Shown: positions 24,518 to 34,067, numbered from the stretch's first letter. The stretch: DNA of 64,000 bases from Endozoicomonas numazuensis (GCF_000722635.1 NZ_JOKH01000001.1:413845-477844), one strand, 5' to 3'. Notes: generated by a model from the letters alone, not told the origin. Made by a program: numbers and translations.

Positions 24518-26017
24518 ATGCAGGGGCCGGTTCTAGAAAGGATATTCGCTAACAAACACCAAACGATGGTGGCCTGCATCTATTGTATTCTGGCCGCTTT
24601 GCCCGCCCTGCTGTTTCCTCACCCTATTGCTCTGATTCCGCTGGCAGCCATACCACTGGGCCTGATTTTTATTTTAAAGAAGCCTTTTGTTGTTGTACTG
24701 ATTTTCATCATGTTCTCTTTCTTCCGGCTTCATGAAGTTTTTCCCCAGCTGGATCCAATCAAAATCCCCATGCTGACAGCTCTGGGATCCTATTTCGTTT
24801 TGGGCTGGCACATTGTTCTGACCCGAAAAGTAAAAATGTACTGGCGACACGAACACACTGCCTTTGCCCGATTCTTCGGCTGGGTTGTACTGGGTATTGC
24901 TTTTTCCAGTCATCCACCCAGTGCTTTTGGTAGCTTTACCAGCGTCTATGTGAAGATTGGCATAATGGTTCTGGCTATATCTTGGCTAATGACTGAACAC
25001 TGGCACTTCAAACTGGCCCACTTTCTGATTATTTGCTCTGGGCTGGCCGTCGGCTATGTCACTCTATACAACAATGCCAATGGCATCGGTATGGTGGAAG
25101 AAACCCGTGTCACCATTCCTGGCACCAGTCTGGGCGATCCTAATGACCTTTCTCTAGTACTGAGCTTCCCGATGAGTTATGCCATTGCTTTTGCGGTAAC
25201 CCGGGGAACGGGCAGAATTAGAACATTGCTTGGCATTGCTGGATTTATTATTTTTGTATCTTCTATCATTGCTACCCAGAGTCGTGGAGGACTTCTGGCC
25301 ACTGTCGCAGTTATGGGGATATTTGGCCTGAGAATCATCAAGTCAAAACTACTACTGATCAGTATTTGCAGCTTTAGCTTGATGATTCTGGTCGCTGCAG
25401 CAGGTATCAATGACCGTAAGTCAGGTGGTGCGGCAGAAAAAGGTGTAGATGCGTCTGCGATGGGTCGTATTCATGCCTGGGAAGCTGCCTTTTTCATGGG
25501 ATTGAAAAACCCTATGACAGGTGTAGGTCTCTCTTTGTTCCTTGATAACTATTGGGATTACGCGACCCATAGTCGTGCAGAAGGGCAGGCTCATGTGACC
25601 CACAGCACCTGGTTTCAAGTGCTGGCAGAAGCTGGTTTTTTTGGACTGGGACTCTTTGTATTCCTGATTTTCAGTATTTTCATGTCTATTCGCTCGTCAC
25701 TGGACAGACTCGACAGGAATAGAGGTTCGCCGGAATATGACCCTCATTTAACAGCAATAACCGTTGGCACCTATGCAGGCCTGGTAGGTTTCTGCGTTTC
25801 AGGAAGCTTTCTCAGCCAGGGCTTCTTATGGCCTATCTACATTATTACTTCGATTAGTATTGCTATTGCCAACTATATGGATACCTATCACCCAGAGAAA
25901 GCAGAAGGGGAAAAAGGGTCTATAGTTAAAAAATCAAGGAAGTCCAACAATTCGTTTATAGACGGCAAGGATAAGCCCAATGATCAACAGCCTGAAAAAC
26001 TGGCTGAAGTCCGGTAA
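24518..26017 (+). CDS. O-antigen ligase/Wzy-family polymerase (SypL-like)
   Basis: A 499-residue membrane protein with around 11 hydrophobic segments and a periplasmic loop in the second half. That loop carries DASAMGRIHAWEAAFFMG and NPMTGVGLSLFLDNY, then HVTHSTWFQVLAEAGFFGL, the Wzy_C (O-antigen ligase/polymerase) pattern. In this context it likely polymerises repeat units. The cytoplasmic C-terminal tail is charged (Lys/Glu/Asn). The next gene starts 38 bp before its stop. Confidence 0.85.
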   Translation: MQGPVLERIFANKHQTMVACIYCILAALPALLFPHPIALIPLAAIPLGLIFILKKPFVVVLIFIMFSFFRLHEVFPQLDPIKIPMLTALGSYFVLGWHIVLTRKVKMYWRHEHTAFARFFGWVVLGIAFSSHPPSAFGSFTSVYVKIGIMVLAISWLMTEHWHFKLAHFLIICSGLAVGYVTLYNNANGIGMVEETRVTIPGTSLGDPNDLSLVLSFPMSYAIAFAVTRGTGRIRTLLGIAGFIIFVSSIIATQSRGGLLATVAVMGIFGLRIIKSKLLLISICSFSLMILVAAAGINDRKSGGAAEKGVDASAMGRIHAWEAAFFMGLKNPMTGVGLSLFLDNYWDYATHSRAEGQAHVTHSTWFQVLAEAGFFGLGLFVFLIFSIFMSIRSSLDRLDRNRGSPEYDPHLTAITVGTYAGLVGFCVSGSFLSQGFLWPIYIITSISIAIANYMDTYHPEKAEGEKGSIVKKSRKSNNSFIDGKDKPNDQQPEKLAEVR

Positions 26018-26705
26018 CTCACCGATCGCTAGATTTATTTTTTCAACCTTAAAAGCGATCCGTTACTTCGAATTTCCTCTTATACGACCACTGCATAGCC
26101 TTTTGTATCATCTTCATAAAATGATAACGGGCTTCTTTGCCAGTATTGGTCGTGCCCTTTACTGGACTCCTCTCTTTAAAAGTCGCCTTAAAAATAATCC
26201 CAAACGTCTGTATGTTTATTCTGGTATGCCCCTGTTGCTGGGTCCCCTTTCTATCACCTTCGGCGATAACTGCCGAATCTCTGGCCATTCTACAATCAGT
26301 GGCCGGGCTTCGAGTGTTGAAGCACCCTCCCTCAAAATAGGCGACAACGTTGGTATCAGCTGGCAAAACGAAATATTTGTAGGAAGAAAGATTGAAATCG
26401 GCAATAACGTCCGACTGGCAGTAAAAGTACGCCTTGTTGGCTATCCAGGGCACCCCGTAGATCCGATTGACAGGGCTAAAGGGTTACCAGATACCGATGA
26501 TCAGGTTGGCGATATCATTATTGAAGACAATGTCTGGCTGGCTGCTGGAGTCACAGTAATGGGTGGTGTCCGAATAGGCGCCGGAACCATAGTAGCCTCA
26601 GGCAGCGTTGTCACAAAAGACCTGCCAGCAGGAGTTCTGGCAGGAGGCATTCCAGCCAAAGTGATCAAGTCTCTTGATCACCAAAAAGAAAGCTTGGAGG
26701 CTTGA
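25980..26705 (+). CDS. Hexapeptide-repeat acyltransferase (SypM-like)
   Basis: A 241-residue protein with a left-handed beta-helix C-terminal domain: NCRISGHSTISGR, IGDNVGISWQNEIFVG, IGNNVRLAVKVRLVG and IIEDNVWLAAGVTVMGGVRI with the terminal ASGSVVTKDLPAGVLAGGIPAKV signature. These are acetyltransferases of the NodL/CysE/MaT superfamily, which here would O- or N-acetylate the polymer. The start ATG overlaps the polymerase gene and has an AAGGAT ribosome site. The N-terminal 60 residues are basic and aromatic and may sit on the membrane. Confidence 0.87.
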   Translation: MINSLKNWLKSGNSPIARFIFSTLKAIRYFEFPLIRPLHSLLYHLHKMITGFFASIGRALYWTPLFKSRLKNNPKRLYVYSGMPLLLGPLSITFGDNCRISGHSTISGRASSVEAPSLKIGDNVGISWQNEIFVGRKIEIGNNVRLAVKVRLVGYPGHPVDPIDRAKGLPDTDDQVGDIIIEDNVWLAAGVTVMGGVRIGAGTIVASGSVVTKDLPAGVLAGGIPAKVIKSLDHQKESLEA

Positions 26706-26706
26706 T

Positions 26707-27873
26707 ATGGCTGATCTGGTGGTGTTTGGAGAAGACTGGGGTGGCCTGCCATCCAGTACCCAACATTTAATCAGGCATCTGCTGACACGGCACCGTGTCA
26801 TCTGGATCAATTCGATAGGTATGCGCAGCCCGGGCCTGAATAAAAAGGACATGCAACGGATTGTTCTCAAAGCAAAAAGTATGCTTAAGAGAACCAATGT
26901 TCTTACTGAAGATATCAGTGAAGGCCCATCCCCTATTATTCTCAGTCCCAAAGTTATCCCTTTTCATAATCTGTCCATCGTTCGCCAGTTTAATAAAAAC
27001 CAGCTGGTCAAAGACATCCGCGAAGCCTGTAAAGAACACGGATTTAAAGACATTATTCTATGGACATCTCTGCCGACAGCTGTCGACGTAGTTGGCTCTT
27101 TAAATGAAAAAGCTTCGATTTACTATTGTGGTGATGACTTTAATACTCTGGATGGCGTCGATCATTCGACCGTAAACCCGATGGAGCGGGAGTTGGCAGA
27201 TAAGGTGGATCTGATTCTGGTAGTCAGTAAGGAGCTTGCTGAAAAGCTGCCTGGCCCTTCCACAGTGATGTTCCCTCACGGAGTTGATTATGACCTGTTC
27301 TCCTCTCCTCGTTCTCACCCTGGAGACTTTCCAAGGCAGGGACCTGTTGCCGGCTTTTATGGCAGTATTTCAGAATGGCTCAATGTTGAAATGCTGACTC
27401 AGGCAGCAACAGCCTTACCCGGCTGGCAATTCGTTTTTGTCGGAACCATAAAAACCGATGTTGGTGCTCTAAGAGAGATACCGAATGTGCATTTTCTTGG
27501 GCCAAGACCGCACTCTAAACTCCCTGCTTATGTTCAGAACTGGGACGTTGCCATGCTGCCTTTCTGCCATAACCGCCAGATAGAAGCCTGTAACCCACTG
27601 AAATTAAGAGAGTATCTGGCTTCTGGCACAGCAATAGCTTCTACAGATTTCCCTGCTGTCAGAGTTTACGACTCAGAAGTCACTATCCAGAGTCACAGAG
27701 AGCCTTTTTCCAGGACTATTCAGCGAGCATATGATCAAAAAGAAGCAATAGAAAATCGACGTGCCGCAGTAAGAAACGAATCCTGGGAAAGTAGAGCCGC
27801 TCAGTTGGAAGAATTGATCGATCATCTGGCCAACCGACAATCCCGTTTTCCTGAAAGGCTCAGTGAGAGCTAA
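26707..27873 (+). CDS. Glycosyltransferase, GT-B fold (SypN-like)
   Basis: About 388 residues from ATG 26707, which has GGAGG at about 26696-26700; an in-frame ATG at 26674 lies inside the acyltransferase gene. The protein opens LVVFGEDWGGLPSSTQHL, has SIYYCGDDFNTLDGVDHS in the linker, VAGFYGSISEWLNVEML as the start of the second lobe, and CNPLKLREYLASGTAIASTDFPAV in the donor site. These features fit GT4-like transferases that place a sugar on a lipid-linked oligosaccharide. It is one base past the previous stop, within the operon. Confidence 0.85.
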   Translation: MADLVVFGEDWGGLPSSTQHLIRHLLTRHRVIWINSIGMRSPGLNKKDMQRIVLKAKSMLKRTNVLTEDISEGPSPIILSPKVIPFHNLSIVRQFNKNQLVKDIREACKEHGFKDIILWTSLPTAVDVVGSLNEKASIYYCGDDFNTLDGVDHSTVNPMERELADKVDLILVVSKELAEKLPGPSTVMFPHGVDYDLFSSPRSHPGDFPRQGPVAGFYGSISEWLNVEMLTQAATALPGWQFVFVGTIKTDVGALREIPNVHFLGPRPHSKLPAYVQNWDVAMLPFCHNRQIEACNPLKLREYLASGTAIASTDFPAVRVYDSEVTIQSHREPFSRTIQRAYDQKEAIENRRAAVRNESWESRAAQLEELIDHLANRQSRFPERLSES

Positions 27874-28034
27874 ACATCTACAATGAGATAAAGCTGGTAA
27901 TAAATCAGGTAAAGCTGGACTGTTAAAATAACAGCACTGACGACATTTGTTGCTTTATTTCAGCTGATTTGTTTGAAGAATGACAGCACTCCTTTTGGCA
28001 AGGATAAATAAGGGAGTTCAACAGGGAAGTGGAT

Positions 28035-28535
28035 GTGAACAGGGTTCCAACAATCAAACTCTCAACACTATGGCTTTTATCACTAATGGCCATTCTTTCT
28101 GGTTGTGCCAGCCAGCCTCCCGCCCCCCTTGAAAAATTATTAACCGAGCAGCCTCCCCAAACTGAAGAAGAATTAATCGGCGCTATAGAGAAATTACGCT
28201 CGGAATCCAAAGAGTTGACGATATCAAACAACATGTATCGACGTCAGCTTTCACTGAATTATGAAGAAGATGCCAATCATATTTCTGATCATCAGAAAAA
28301 AGTCATCAAACTGTTTTTCCAGACTCTGCCAGACCGGGATAATCTGAGCATTATTCTGTCCATCTCCCCTTCCTCAGATGAAGGTTTTAACTCCATTAAT
28401 GATGCCTGGGTCAGAGTCCAGGAACTAAGAAGCTATCTGCAGGACTATTCCGTTCAGATAGAAGAACTCTACATACCTGATCAGGAACCCGATACGGTCA
28501 CTATTCAGGTTTTAGGAGGTGACAGTGTCCAATGA
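28035..28535 (+). CDS. Small lipoprotein preceding the chain-length gene
   Basis: About 166 residues from a GTG at 28035, preferred over GTG 28029 because AGGGA lies about 8 bp upstream. The signal peptide ends in the lipobox AILSGCASQP. A Pro/Glu-rich spacer and a helix follow, then a domain (about 70-166) with LSIILSISPSS, INDAWVRVQELRSYL and VQIEELYIP that vaguely resembles OmpA/MotB-type folds. Its place between the sypN-like and sypO-like genes is an addition relative to the V. fischeri order. It may pair with the chain-length protein across the periplasm. Function unknown. Confidence 0.6.
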   Translation: MNRVPTIKLSTLWLLSLMAILSGCASQPPAPLEKLLTEQPPQTEEELIGAIEKLRSESKELTISNNMYRRQLSLNYEEDANHISDHQKKVIKLFFQTLPDRDNLSIILSISPSSDEGFNSINDAWVRVQELRSYLQDYSVQIEELYIPDQEPDTVTIQVLGGDSVQ

Positions 28536-30021
28536 TGTACTGAGAAACCTCTTAAGATTACTGGCTATTGCCTGGCGAAGGCGATACATGATTGTTGTGC
28601 CAATGCTGATCATGCCCTTTATTGGCTTATTTGCCAGCTTTCTTGCCCCCAAGTTTTATGAAGCTCATACAACAATCCTTCTTCAGGACACCAGTGAGCT
28701 AAACCCTATTCTTGAAGACTTTTCTCTGTCGACCAGCCTTGAAGAGCGTCAGTCTGCTCTGAAAATCCTGCTAAAAAGCCGAAATGTACTGGGCGCCGTA
28801 GCCAGAGACTTGGGTTACATTACAGATCAATCCACCGAAGAAGACATAGACAAGCAGATTCAGGAACTCTCACGATCGCTGTCTATCGTATTTGGCGGTG
28901 AGTTAATCAAGATATATTACCGCTCTGAAAATCGCACTGATATTGCTTTTTTACTCGAAACGGTGACAAAGCATTTTTTGTCTATTGTTCTTGCCCCTCA
29001 TAAATCCTGGACCACGACCTCAGAAGACTTTCTGAAAAATCAGCTGCAGAGGCAACGTGGAGCACTGAACGGAGCTGAAGAAAAGCTTGCTGATTATAAA
29101 GCTCAATACGCTCTTGAATTACCCCAGCTTCATAAAGCCAACATCACACGTCTGGCTGAACTCAGACAGTTACTCATGGAAAAGAAAACAGATCTTGCTG
29201 GCGCAGAAGCCGCCTTGAATGAGTTCAATAACAACCTTACTCAAACGAACCCAGTGATTGGCAAGCTGGAGGAGAGGTTAATACAGGTAAGGGCTGACCT
29301 AAGCATGCTTCGTTTCCGTTACACGGAACAACACAGCAGAGTACAAGCGTCCCTTCGAGAACTTGAAAGACTCGAAAGCGAACGAAAAAGAATGATCAAT
29401 GAAACCAGTCAGCTTAAACCAGAAGACATTAAGCGATTATGGAATCTAGCGGCAACAGCTCCAACCCATATAGACGAAACCAGAAACAGCTCAACCACTA
29501 TTCTTGCCTCACAATTACAAGCCGTTCAGGAAGCCAACGCCAAAGTGATCAGTTTGCAAAATGAAGTAGAAAGCATCAAAAGCATAGCGTTGGAGATGGA
29601 AAATAAGGTGACGTCATTTGCCCAGGTTGAAAGGCACCTGATTGAGTTACAGCGCGACTATGACATCAAGATGAAACTCTACGAAGACTTCCTTCAGCGC
29701 TACGAAATGGCGCGAGTTTCAGGAGATCTGGGTCGATATGAGGAGCTTGAAAGAATCAAAGTCATCGATGAACCTTTCACTCCCAGTAAACCAAATGCCC
29801 TACCCTCTATTTTGTTTGTAGTCGCCGGATTCTTTGCAGGCATCGGTATTGGTACAGGTCTCACCGCCATCGCCGAAATTTCTGACACCAGCCTCAGACT
29901 GAGAGAAACACTTGAAACCATGACCGGCGTTCCTGTGATCACCCGAATACCAGCAATGCCACAGGCTCTTTGCCTGACTTACAGCCCGGAAACCGATACC
30001 TTCTCAGGAGAGGCCACATGA
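28525..30021 (+). CDS. Wzz/GumC-type chain-length protein without kinase domain (SypO-like)
   Basis: About 498 residues, from a GTG at 28525 with an AGGAGGT ribosome site. A cytoplasmic start and TM1 (about residues 20-40) precede a long periplasmic coiled coil (about 165-370, rich in Leu/Glu/Arg/Gln), then TM2 (about 425-447) after the KPNALPSI motif (PxP-like region before TM2). The C-terminus ends about 40 residues later. There is no Walker A/B domain, so it is a polysaccharide co-polymerase of the PCP type whose ATPase partner, if any, is separate. It overlaps the lipoprotein gene by 11 bp. Confidence 0.87.
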   Translation: MSNDVLRNLLRLLAIAWRRRYMIVVPMLIMPFIGLFASFLAPKFYEAHTTILLQDTSELNPILEDFSLSTSLEERQSALKILLKSRNVLGAVARDLGYITDQSTEEDIDKQIQELSRSLSIVFGGELIKIYYRSENRTDIAFLLETVTKHFLSIVLAPHKSWTTTSEDFLKNQLQRQRGALNGAEEKLADYKAQYALELPQLHKANITRLAELRQLLMEKKTDLAGAEAALNEFNNNLTQTNPVIGKLEERLIQVRADLSMLRFRYTEQHSRVQASLRELERLESERKRMINETSQLKPEDIKRLWNLAATAPTHIDETRNSSTTILASQLQAVQEANAKVISLQNEVESIKSIALEMENKVTSFAQVERHLIELQRDYDIKMKLYEDFLQRYEMARVSGDLGRYEELERIKVIDEPFTPSKPNALPSILFVVAGFFAGIGIGTGLTAIAEISDTSLRLRETLETMTGVPVITRIPAMPQALCLTYSPETDTFSGEAT

Positions 30022-31109
30022 GCCAGAAGTTTGTTGTTGCTCAGATTGTTCAACACCTTGCGCCTGGCGGGATCGAAACCATGGTTCTCGACCTTCAAAG
30101 AAGGGCGCCAAATCCTGAAAGAGTTCACATCATCAGCCTTGAAGGTGATCTGCACGCAGCTCGAAATCACTGGCCCCGTCTAGAAAATGTACCAAGGCTG
30201 CATTTCATGGACAAACAGCCAGGTATTCAGTTCAGTGATATCAAAAAGCTCGCAGACCTGCTCAAGTCTCTTGACGTCAATGTTGTTCACACTCATCACG
30301 TTGGGCCCATGCTTTATGGAGGCATAGCTGCCAAACTGGCTTCATGCCGACACGTGCATACTGAGCACGACGCCTGGCACCTTGCCAATCTCAAAAGAAG
30401 GTTGCTGGTAGGCAGCTTTTTCCATCTATTCCAACCAGCAGTCGTGGCTGATGCAGAGCTGGTTGCAGCCAGTATCAGACAATATATTCCTTTGTTTAAA
30501 CCATCCGTAGTCATGAACGGAATTGATACTGAACGCTTTCAGCCCGGCGATCAGAAACATGCGCGAAACCAATTATCTCTCCCTCAAGATGTTCCTATCA
30601 TTGGCTGCGCTGCAAGACTGACTGCGGTGAAAGCCCACGATGTTCTTATCTCTGCTTTTTCGAAACTGTCGCCTGACTGTCATTTGGCGCTAGCTGGCGG
30701 TGGTGAGCTTGAAAATAATTTGAAGGAACAGACTACTTACCTTGGAATTGAGAAGAGGGTGCACTTTCTGGATGTTGTCGAAGATATGCCAAATTTCTTC
30801 CATGCCATCGATGTCTTTTGTCTTGCATCTCTTCGGGAAGGCCTCCCTCTTTCGCCGCTGGAAGCCCAGGCCTGTGGCAGGAATGTCGTGCTGACAGATG
30901 TTGGTGGCTGCAGCGAAGCTGTCGCACCGGAAGGAATGCTGGTTAAAGCAGGGGATCAAGAGGCACTGTCGCAGGCATTGGCTGGACAGATTAAAAAAGG
31001 GTGCACTGAAAAAGCTCGAAATAGCGCCAGAGAGTTCGTGGTGCAAAAGGGCAATTTAACCAGAATGATTGATCAATACGTTCAGCTGTATGAGGGAGGA
31101 AAGCTGTAA
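30018..31109 (+). CDS. Glycosyltransferase family 4 (SypP-like)
   Basis: 363 residues from ATG 30018, which overlaps the previous stop (ATGA). An upstream in-frame ATG at 29970 would overlap more and lacks a ribosome site. The protein has an N-terminal HLAPGGIETMVLDLQ motif, VHTHHVGPMLYGG, VMNGIDTERF, and the donor site IGCAARLTAVKAHDVLISAF followed by REGLPLSPLEAQACGRNVVLTD (E-x7-E type). It adds a sugar in repeat-unit assembly. Donor unknown. Confidence 0.9.
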   Translation: MSQKFVVAQIVQHLAPGGIETMVLDLQRRAPNPERVHIISLEGDLHAARNHWPRLENVPRLHFMDKQPGIQFSDIKKLADLLKSLDVNVVHTHHVGPMLYGGIAAKLASCRHVHTEHDAWHLANLKRRLLVGSFFHLFQPAVVADAELVAASIRQYIPLFKPSVVMNGIDTERFQPGDQKHARNQLSLPQDVPIIGCAARLTAVKAHDVLISAFSKLSPDCHLALAGGGELENNLKEQTTYLGIEKRVHFLDVVEDMPNFFHAIDVFCLASLREGLPLSPLEAQACGRNVVLTDVGGCSEAVAPEGMLVKAGDQEALSQALAGQIKKGCTEKARNSAREFVVQKGNLTRMIDQYVQLYEGGKL

Positions 31110-32326
31110 TGGAATGGCTGTTGTTGTCCGTATTTCTGATAGCATCCTTCATCGTAATCTATCATCACGTAGGTTATCCAGTCGCTCTCAAGTGGCTGGC
31201 CAAACGAGGTCAGACAACGCCTCCGCCATACTATCATCGTCACTACCGGATCAGCCCTCTGGACCATATGTTGCCCAGAATTTGTCTGATCATGCCTGCT
31301 CATAATGAAGCGGCGGTCATCACTGATAAAATTCATAACCTCGGCGCTATTGATTATCCAGAGAACAAGTTAAAAATCATTATCGTTTGTGACGGCTGTA
31401 CTGATGATACTGCTGAGCTGTCACGAAGGGCTGCCAGCCAGATAGAAAACTGTCATCTTGATATCGAAGTCGTTGAGAAACCCCAAAATTGTGGGAAAGT
31501 TGCCGTTCTTAATGAAGCCATCAGCTTGTGTCAATGTGATGTAGTTGCTCTATCTGACATTTCAGCACTGCTCTCTACCGATAGCCTCCTTATCGCTGCC
31601 GCACAGCTCAGTTATGAAGAAACCGGGGTTGTCTGTGGCAGTTATCATTTCTTCCACTCACTGAGCGTTGGTGAGCAGGCCTACTGGCGCTATCAGAGAC
31701 AAATAAAAACTCAGGAAAGCTCATTGGGTGCCACTCTGGGCGTACACGGGGCTTTCTACGCTTTTCGCCGTCGTCTGTTCGAAGAACTGCCACCTGATAC
31801 CATCAATGATGATTTCACCCTCCCCGTCAGCATTGTCATGCAGGGTTACCAATGCCTGTACGATGAAAGGATCATGGCCGTGGAACTTGAACAAGCTTGC
31901 AATGAAATGGACTTCAGCCGACGCAAAAGAATTGCCGCTGGCAATGTCCAACAGGCCATTCGTCATATCGGTTTACTGCATCCGAGGTTTGGCAGGATTG
32001 CTTTCAACTTCTTTTCTGGAAAGTTCCTGAGACCATTAATGCCCGTGTTTTTCACCCTTGTCTTACTCTCATCTGCCTTACTTATAAAGCACTATCCCAT
32101 TTTCATACCAATATTCATTGCCCAACTGGCCGTCTACATCTTCACAGTATTTTTTATACTGTTTAAAAAGCAACCGAACTGGAAACTGGCCAGGATCGTT
32201 TATTACATAATGTCCGGACATATTGCGATGGCGATAGGGCTGGTTCGATACCTGACCGGTTTGGAATCTGGACAGTGGAAAAAAGTGACCAGTAAAGACA
32301 AAAGGAGTCGGGCTGTACAAAACTGA
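31109..32326 (+). CDS. Glycosyltransferase family 2, membrane-bound (SypQ-like)
   Basis: 405 residues. An N-terminal TM helix (about 2-20) is followed by a GT2 (GT-A fold) domain: ICLIMPAHNEAAVITDKI, IIIVCDGCTDDTAEL and VVALSDISALLS (D-x-D-like), then TLGVHGAFYAFRR and NDDFTLPVSIVMQGYQCLYDE. At the end are the Q/RxxRW-like region (NVQQAIRH) and two to three C-terminal TM helices. This is the architecture of processive or membrane GT2 enzymes. The start shares one base with the previous stop. Confidence 0.88.
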   Translation: MEWLLLSVFLIASFIVIYHHVGYPVALKWLAKRGQTTPPPYYHRHYRISPLDHMLPRICLIMPAHNEAAVITDKIHNLGAIDYPENKLKIIIVCDGCTDDTAELSRRAASQIENCHLDIEVVEKPQNCGKVAVLNEAISLCQCDVVALSDISALLSTDSLLIAAAQLSYEETGVVCGSYHFFHSLSVGEQAYWRYQRQIKTQESSLGATLGVHGAFYAFRRRLFEELPPDTINDDFTLPVSIVMQGYQCLYDERIMAVELEQACNEMDFSRRKRIAAGNVQQAIRHIGLLHPRFGRIAFNFFSGKFLRPLMPVFFTLVLLSSALLIKHYPIFIPIFIAQLAVYIFTVFFILFKKQPNWKLARIVYYIMSGHIAMAIGLVRYLTGLESGQWKKVTSKDKRSRAVQN

Positions 32327-32425
32327 TTGTGACAGCCAGAAGCAGTAAGGGGATGTAGTTGGCATGCTCTGTAGTTATCCGGAGTAAAAACCGGAGATAA
32401 AAACGATGTACCAAGGAGTAGGACC

Positions 32426-33067
32426 ATGAAAGATGTAACTTATGTTCACCCTATTACTGCACTCGGTAAAAGGGTAATGGACATATCTCTGGCTGTGATA
32501 GGCATTATTCTCACACTGCCTCTCTATCCCTTCATTGCCATAGCTATAAGACTGGACAGCCCTGGTCCGGTTTTTTATCGGCAAATGCGCATTGGCTATC
32601 AAAGAGAAAACTATGTAAGCCTCTTTTTGATGACCAAATTCCGAACGATGAGTGCCGACGCTGAGGCCAAAAGCGGCCCTGTATGGGCTGCAAAGAATGA
32701 TCCCAGAGTCACTAAAGTAGGACATTTTCTTCGTAAGACTCGCCTGGATGAATTGCCTCAACTCTGGAATGTACTCATGGGTGATATGTCCATCGTGGGT
32801 CCCAGACCTGAAAGACCGGGTATGTGCCATAAGCTGGAAGATAATATCCCGTTTTATACCGAAAGGACTTTTGATGTGGTTCCAGGTATTACAGGGCTGG
32901 CCCAAGTTAACCTGAGCTACGATGAAACCATCGATGATGTGAGAAACAAAGTAGCTTATGACCATGCTTATGCATTGTCATTAAGCAGTCCGGCCGACTG
33001 GTTAAAAATGGACTTTACCATTATGTTCAAGACTATGTGGGTCATGGTAAAAGGCAAAGGACAATAG
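32426..33067 (+). CDS. Undecaprenyl-phosphate sugar phosphotransferase (SypR-like)
   Basis: Starts the repeat unit by moving a sugar-1-phosphate to undecaprenyl phosphate at the inner membrane. The 213-residue length equals the catalytic core of the WbaP/PglC (monotopic phosphoglycosyl transferase) family without the extra N-terminal helices. One reentrant membrane helix (about 16-38) is followed by KFRTM, LRKTRLDELPQLWNVLMGDMSIVGPRPERPG (two motifs in one run) and a C-terminal DWLKMDFTIMFKTMW. It is the last gene of the right arm, and a hairpin overlaps its stop. Confidence 0.92.
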   Translation: MKDVTYVHPITALGKRVMDISLAVIGIILTLPLYPFIAIAIRLDSPGPVFYRQMRIGYQRENYVSLFLMTKFRTMSADAEAKSGPVWAAKNDPRVTKVGHFLRKTRLDELPQLWNVLMGDMSIVGPRPERPGMCHKLEDNIPFYTERTFDVVPGITGLAQVNLSYDETIDDVRNKVAYDHAYALSLSSPADWLKMDFTIMFKTMWVMVKGKGQ

Positions 33068-33085
33068 CCTTCTGGCTCATTGTCC
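33059..33085. terminator. Strong hairpin between convergent sugar transferase and YvcK-like genes
   Basis: GGACAATAGCC / GGCTcATTGTCC, 11 bp with one bulged base and a TTCT loop, exactly filling the gap between two converging stops. No T-tract follows, so it is a probable transcript end rather than a classical intrinsic terminator. Confidence 0.55.
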
Positions 33086-34000
33086 TCAGTAATTGAGATG
33101 GTTCGCCACCAGTATATCGAGAGCCCTGCGCATCCCTTCCCGGCTATGAGCACCAGGCTGGAAAGGGTCTGCCAGGGGCTGTTGAAGCAGTGCGCACTGT
33201 ATCCCTTTTGGCGCTTCGCGTTCTTCCGGCCACAAAAGCACATCAGGATAAACGCCTGTCATTTCCTTCATCCAGTTCAGCTTCTCGCCAATAGCCATCT
33301 GTCTGACGGCTGAAACTTCAGGGCTGATATTACCAATAAATACACTTAACGCGTCGCTTTTCTGGATAGCCTGGGCCACATCTTTCATTAGTAACGCCGG
33401 AAGAATACTGGTCATAAAACTGCCAGGTCCCAGAATAATGAGATCAGCTTCTTCAAGTACCGTCAAAGCTTCCTGCGTTGGCTTTATATCCGGAATCAGC
33501 ATTAAACGATCAGGTTTCTGATCCAGTGCATCTATTGTTGTCTCACCCACAATCTGTTGATTATCAAGCATGGCAGCAAGACTGGCAGGCTCCTCAGACA
33601 TAGGGATCAAGTCAGTTTCAACCTGAAGCATCTGTCGGATAAGGTTGATAGCATCCATGGGGCGAACACACATTTGATCCATGGCCAGAAGAATCAGGTT
33701 GCCAAGGTTATGATGCGTTAGCTCCCCGCTGTCTTCCTTGAAACGATATTCAAAAAGGATACGAGCCAAATTGGGACTGTCAGAACAGAGCTGATTAAGA
33801 CAATTCCTAAGATCACCCCACGCTATGCAACCACTGGCCTCTCTCAGTCGGCCAGTTGATCCACCATCATCTGTAGTGGCAACAATACCTGCGAGACGAT
33901 CTTTCATGAAACCAAGGCTGGCCATGACCCTTCCCAGACCATGACCACCGCCTATAGCGGCAATACGACGACATTTAAAAAGAGCGTTGACGGATTGCAT
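33086..34000 (-). CDS. YvcK/CofD-like UDP-sugar-binding protein
   Basis: A 304-residue CofD-superfamily protein. It starts RRIAAIGGGHGLGRVMASL, a glycine-rich nucleotide-binding loop, then TTDDGGSTGRLRE and GDLRNCLNQL, and HHNLGNLIL near residue 100. In Bacillus, YvcK binds UDP-GlcNAc and affects central carbon flow and cell-wall shape; the gammaproteobacterial homologue is YbhK. No catalytic role is established. It lies alone on the minus strand between the polysaccharide operon and glpD. Confidence 0.87.
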   Translation of the reverse strand: MQSVNALFKCRRIAAIGGGHGLGRVMASLGFMKDRLAGIVATTDDGGSTGRLREASGCIAWGDLRNCLNQLCSDSPNLARILFEYRFKEDSGELTHHNLGNLILLAMDQMCVRPMDAINLIRQMLQVETDLIPMSEEPASLAAMLDNQQIVGETTIDALDQKPDRLMLIPDIKPTQEALTVLEEADLIILGPGSFMTSILPALLMKDVAQAIQKSDALSVFIGNISPEVSAVRQMAIGEKLNWMKEMTGVYPDVLLWPEEREAPKGIQCALLQQPLADPFQPGAHSREGMRRALDILVANHLNY

Positions 34001-34067
34001 TTATAATTGAGGAGTTGTGACTGTAATAGAAAATTATAGATGAAAGGTAGGACTAGCGTCTCTACCT

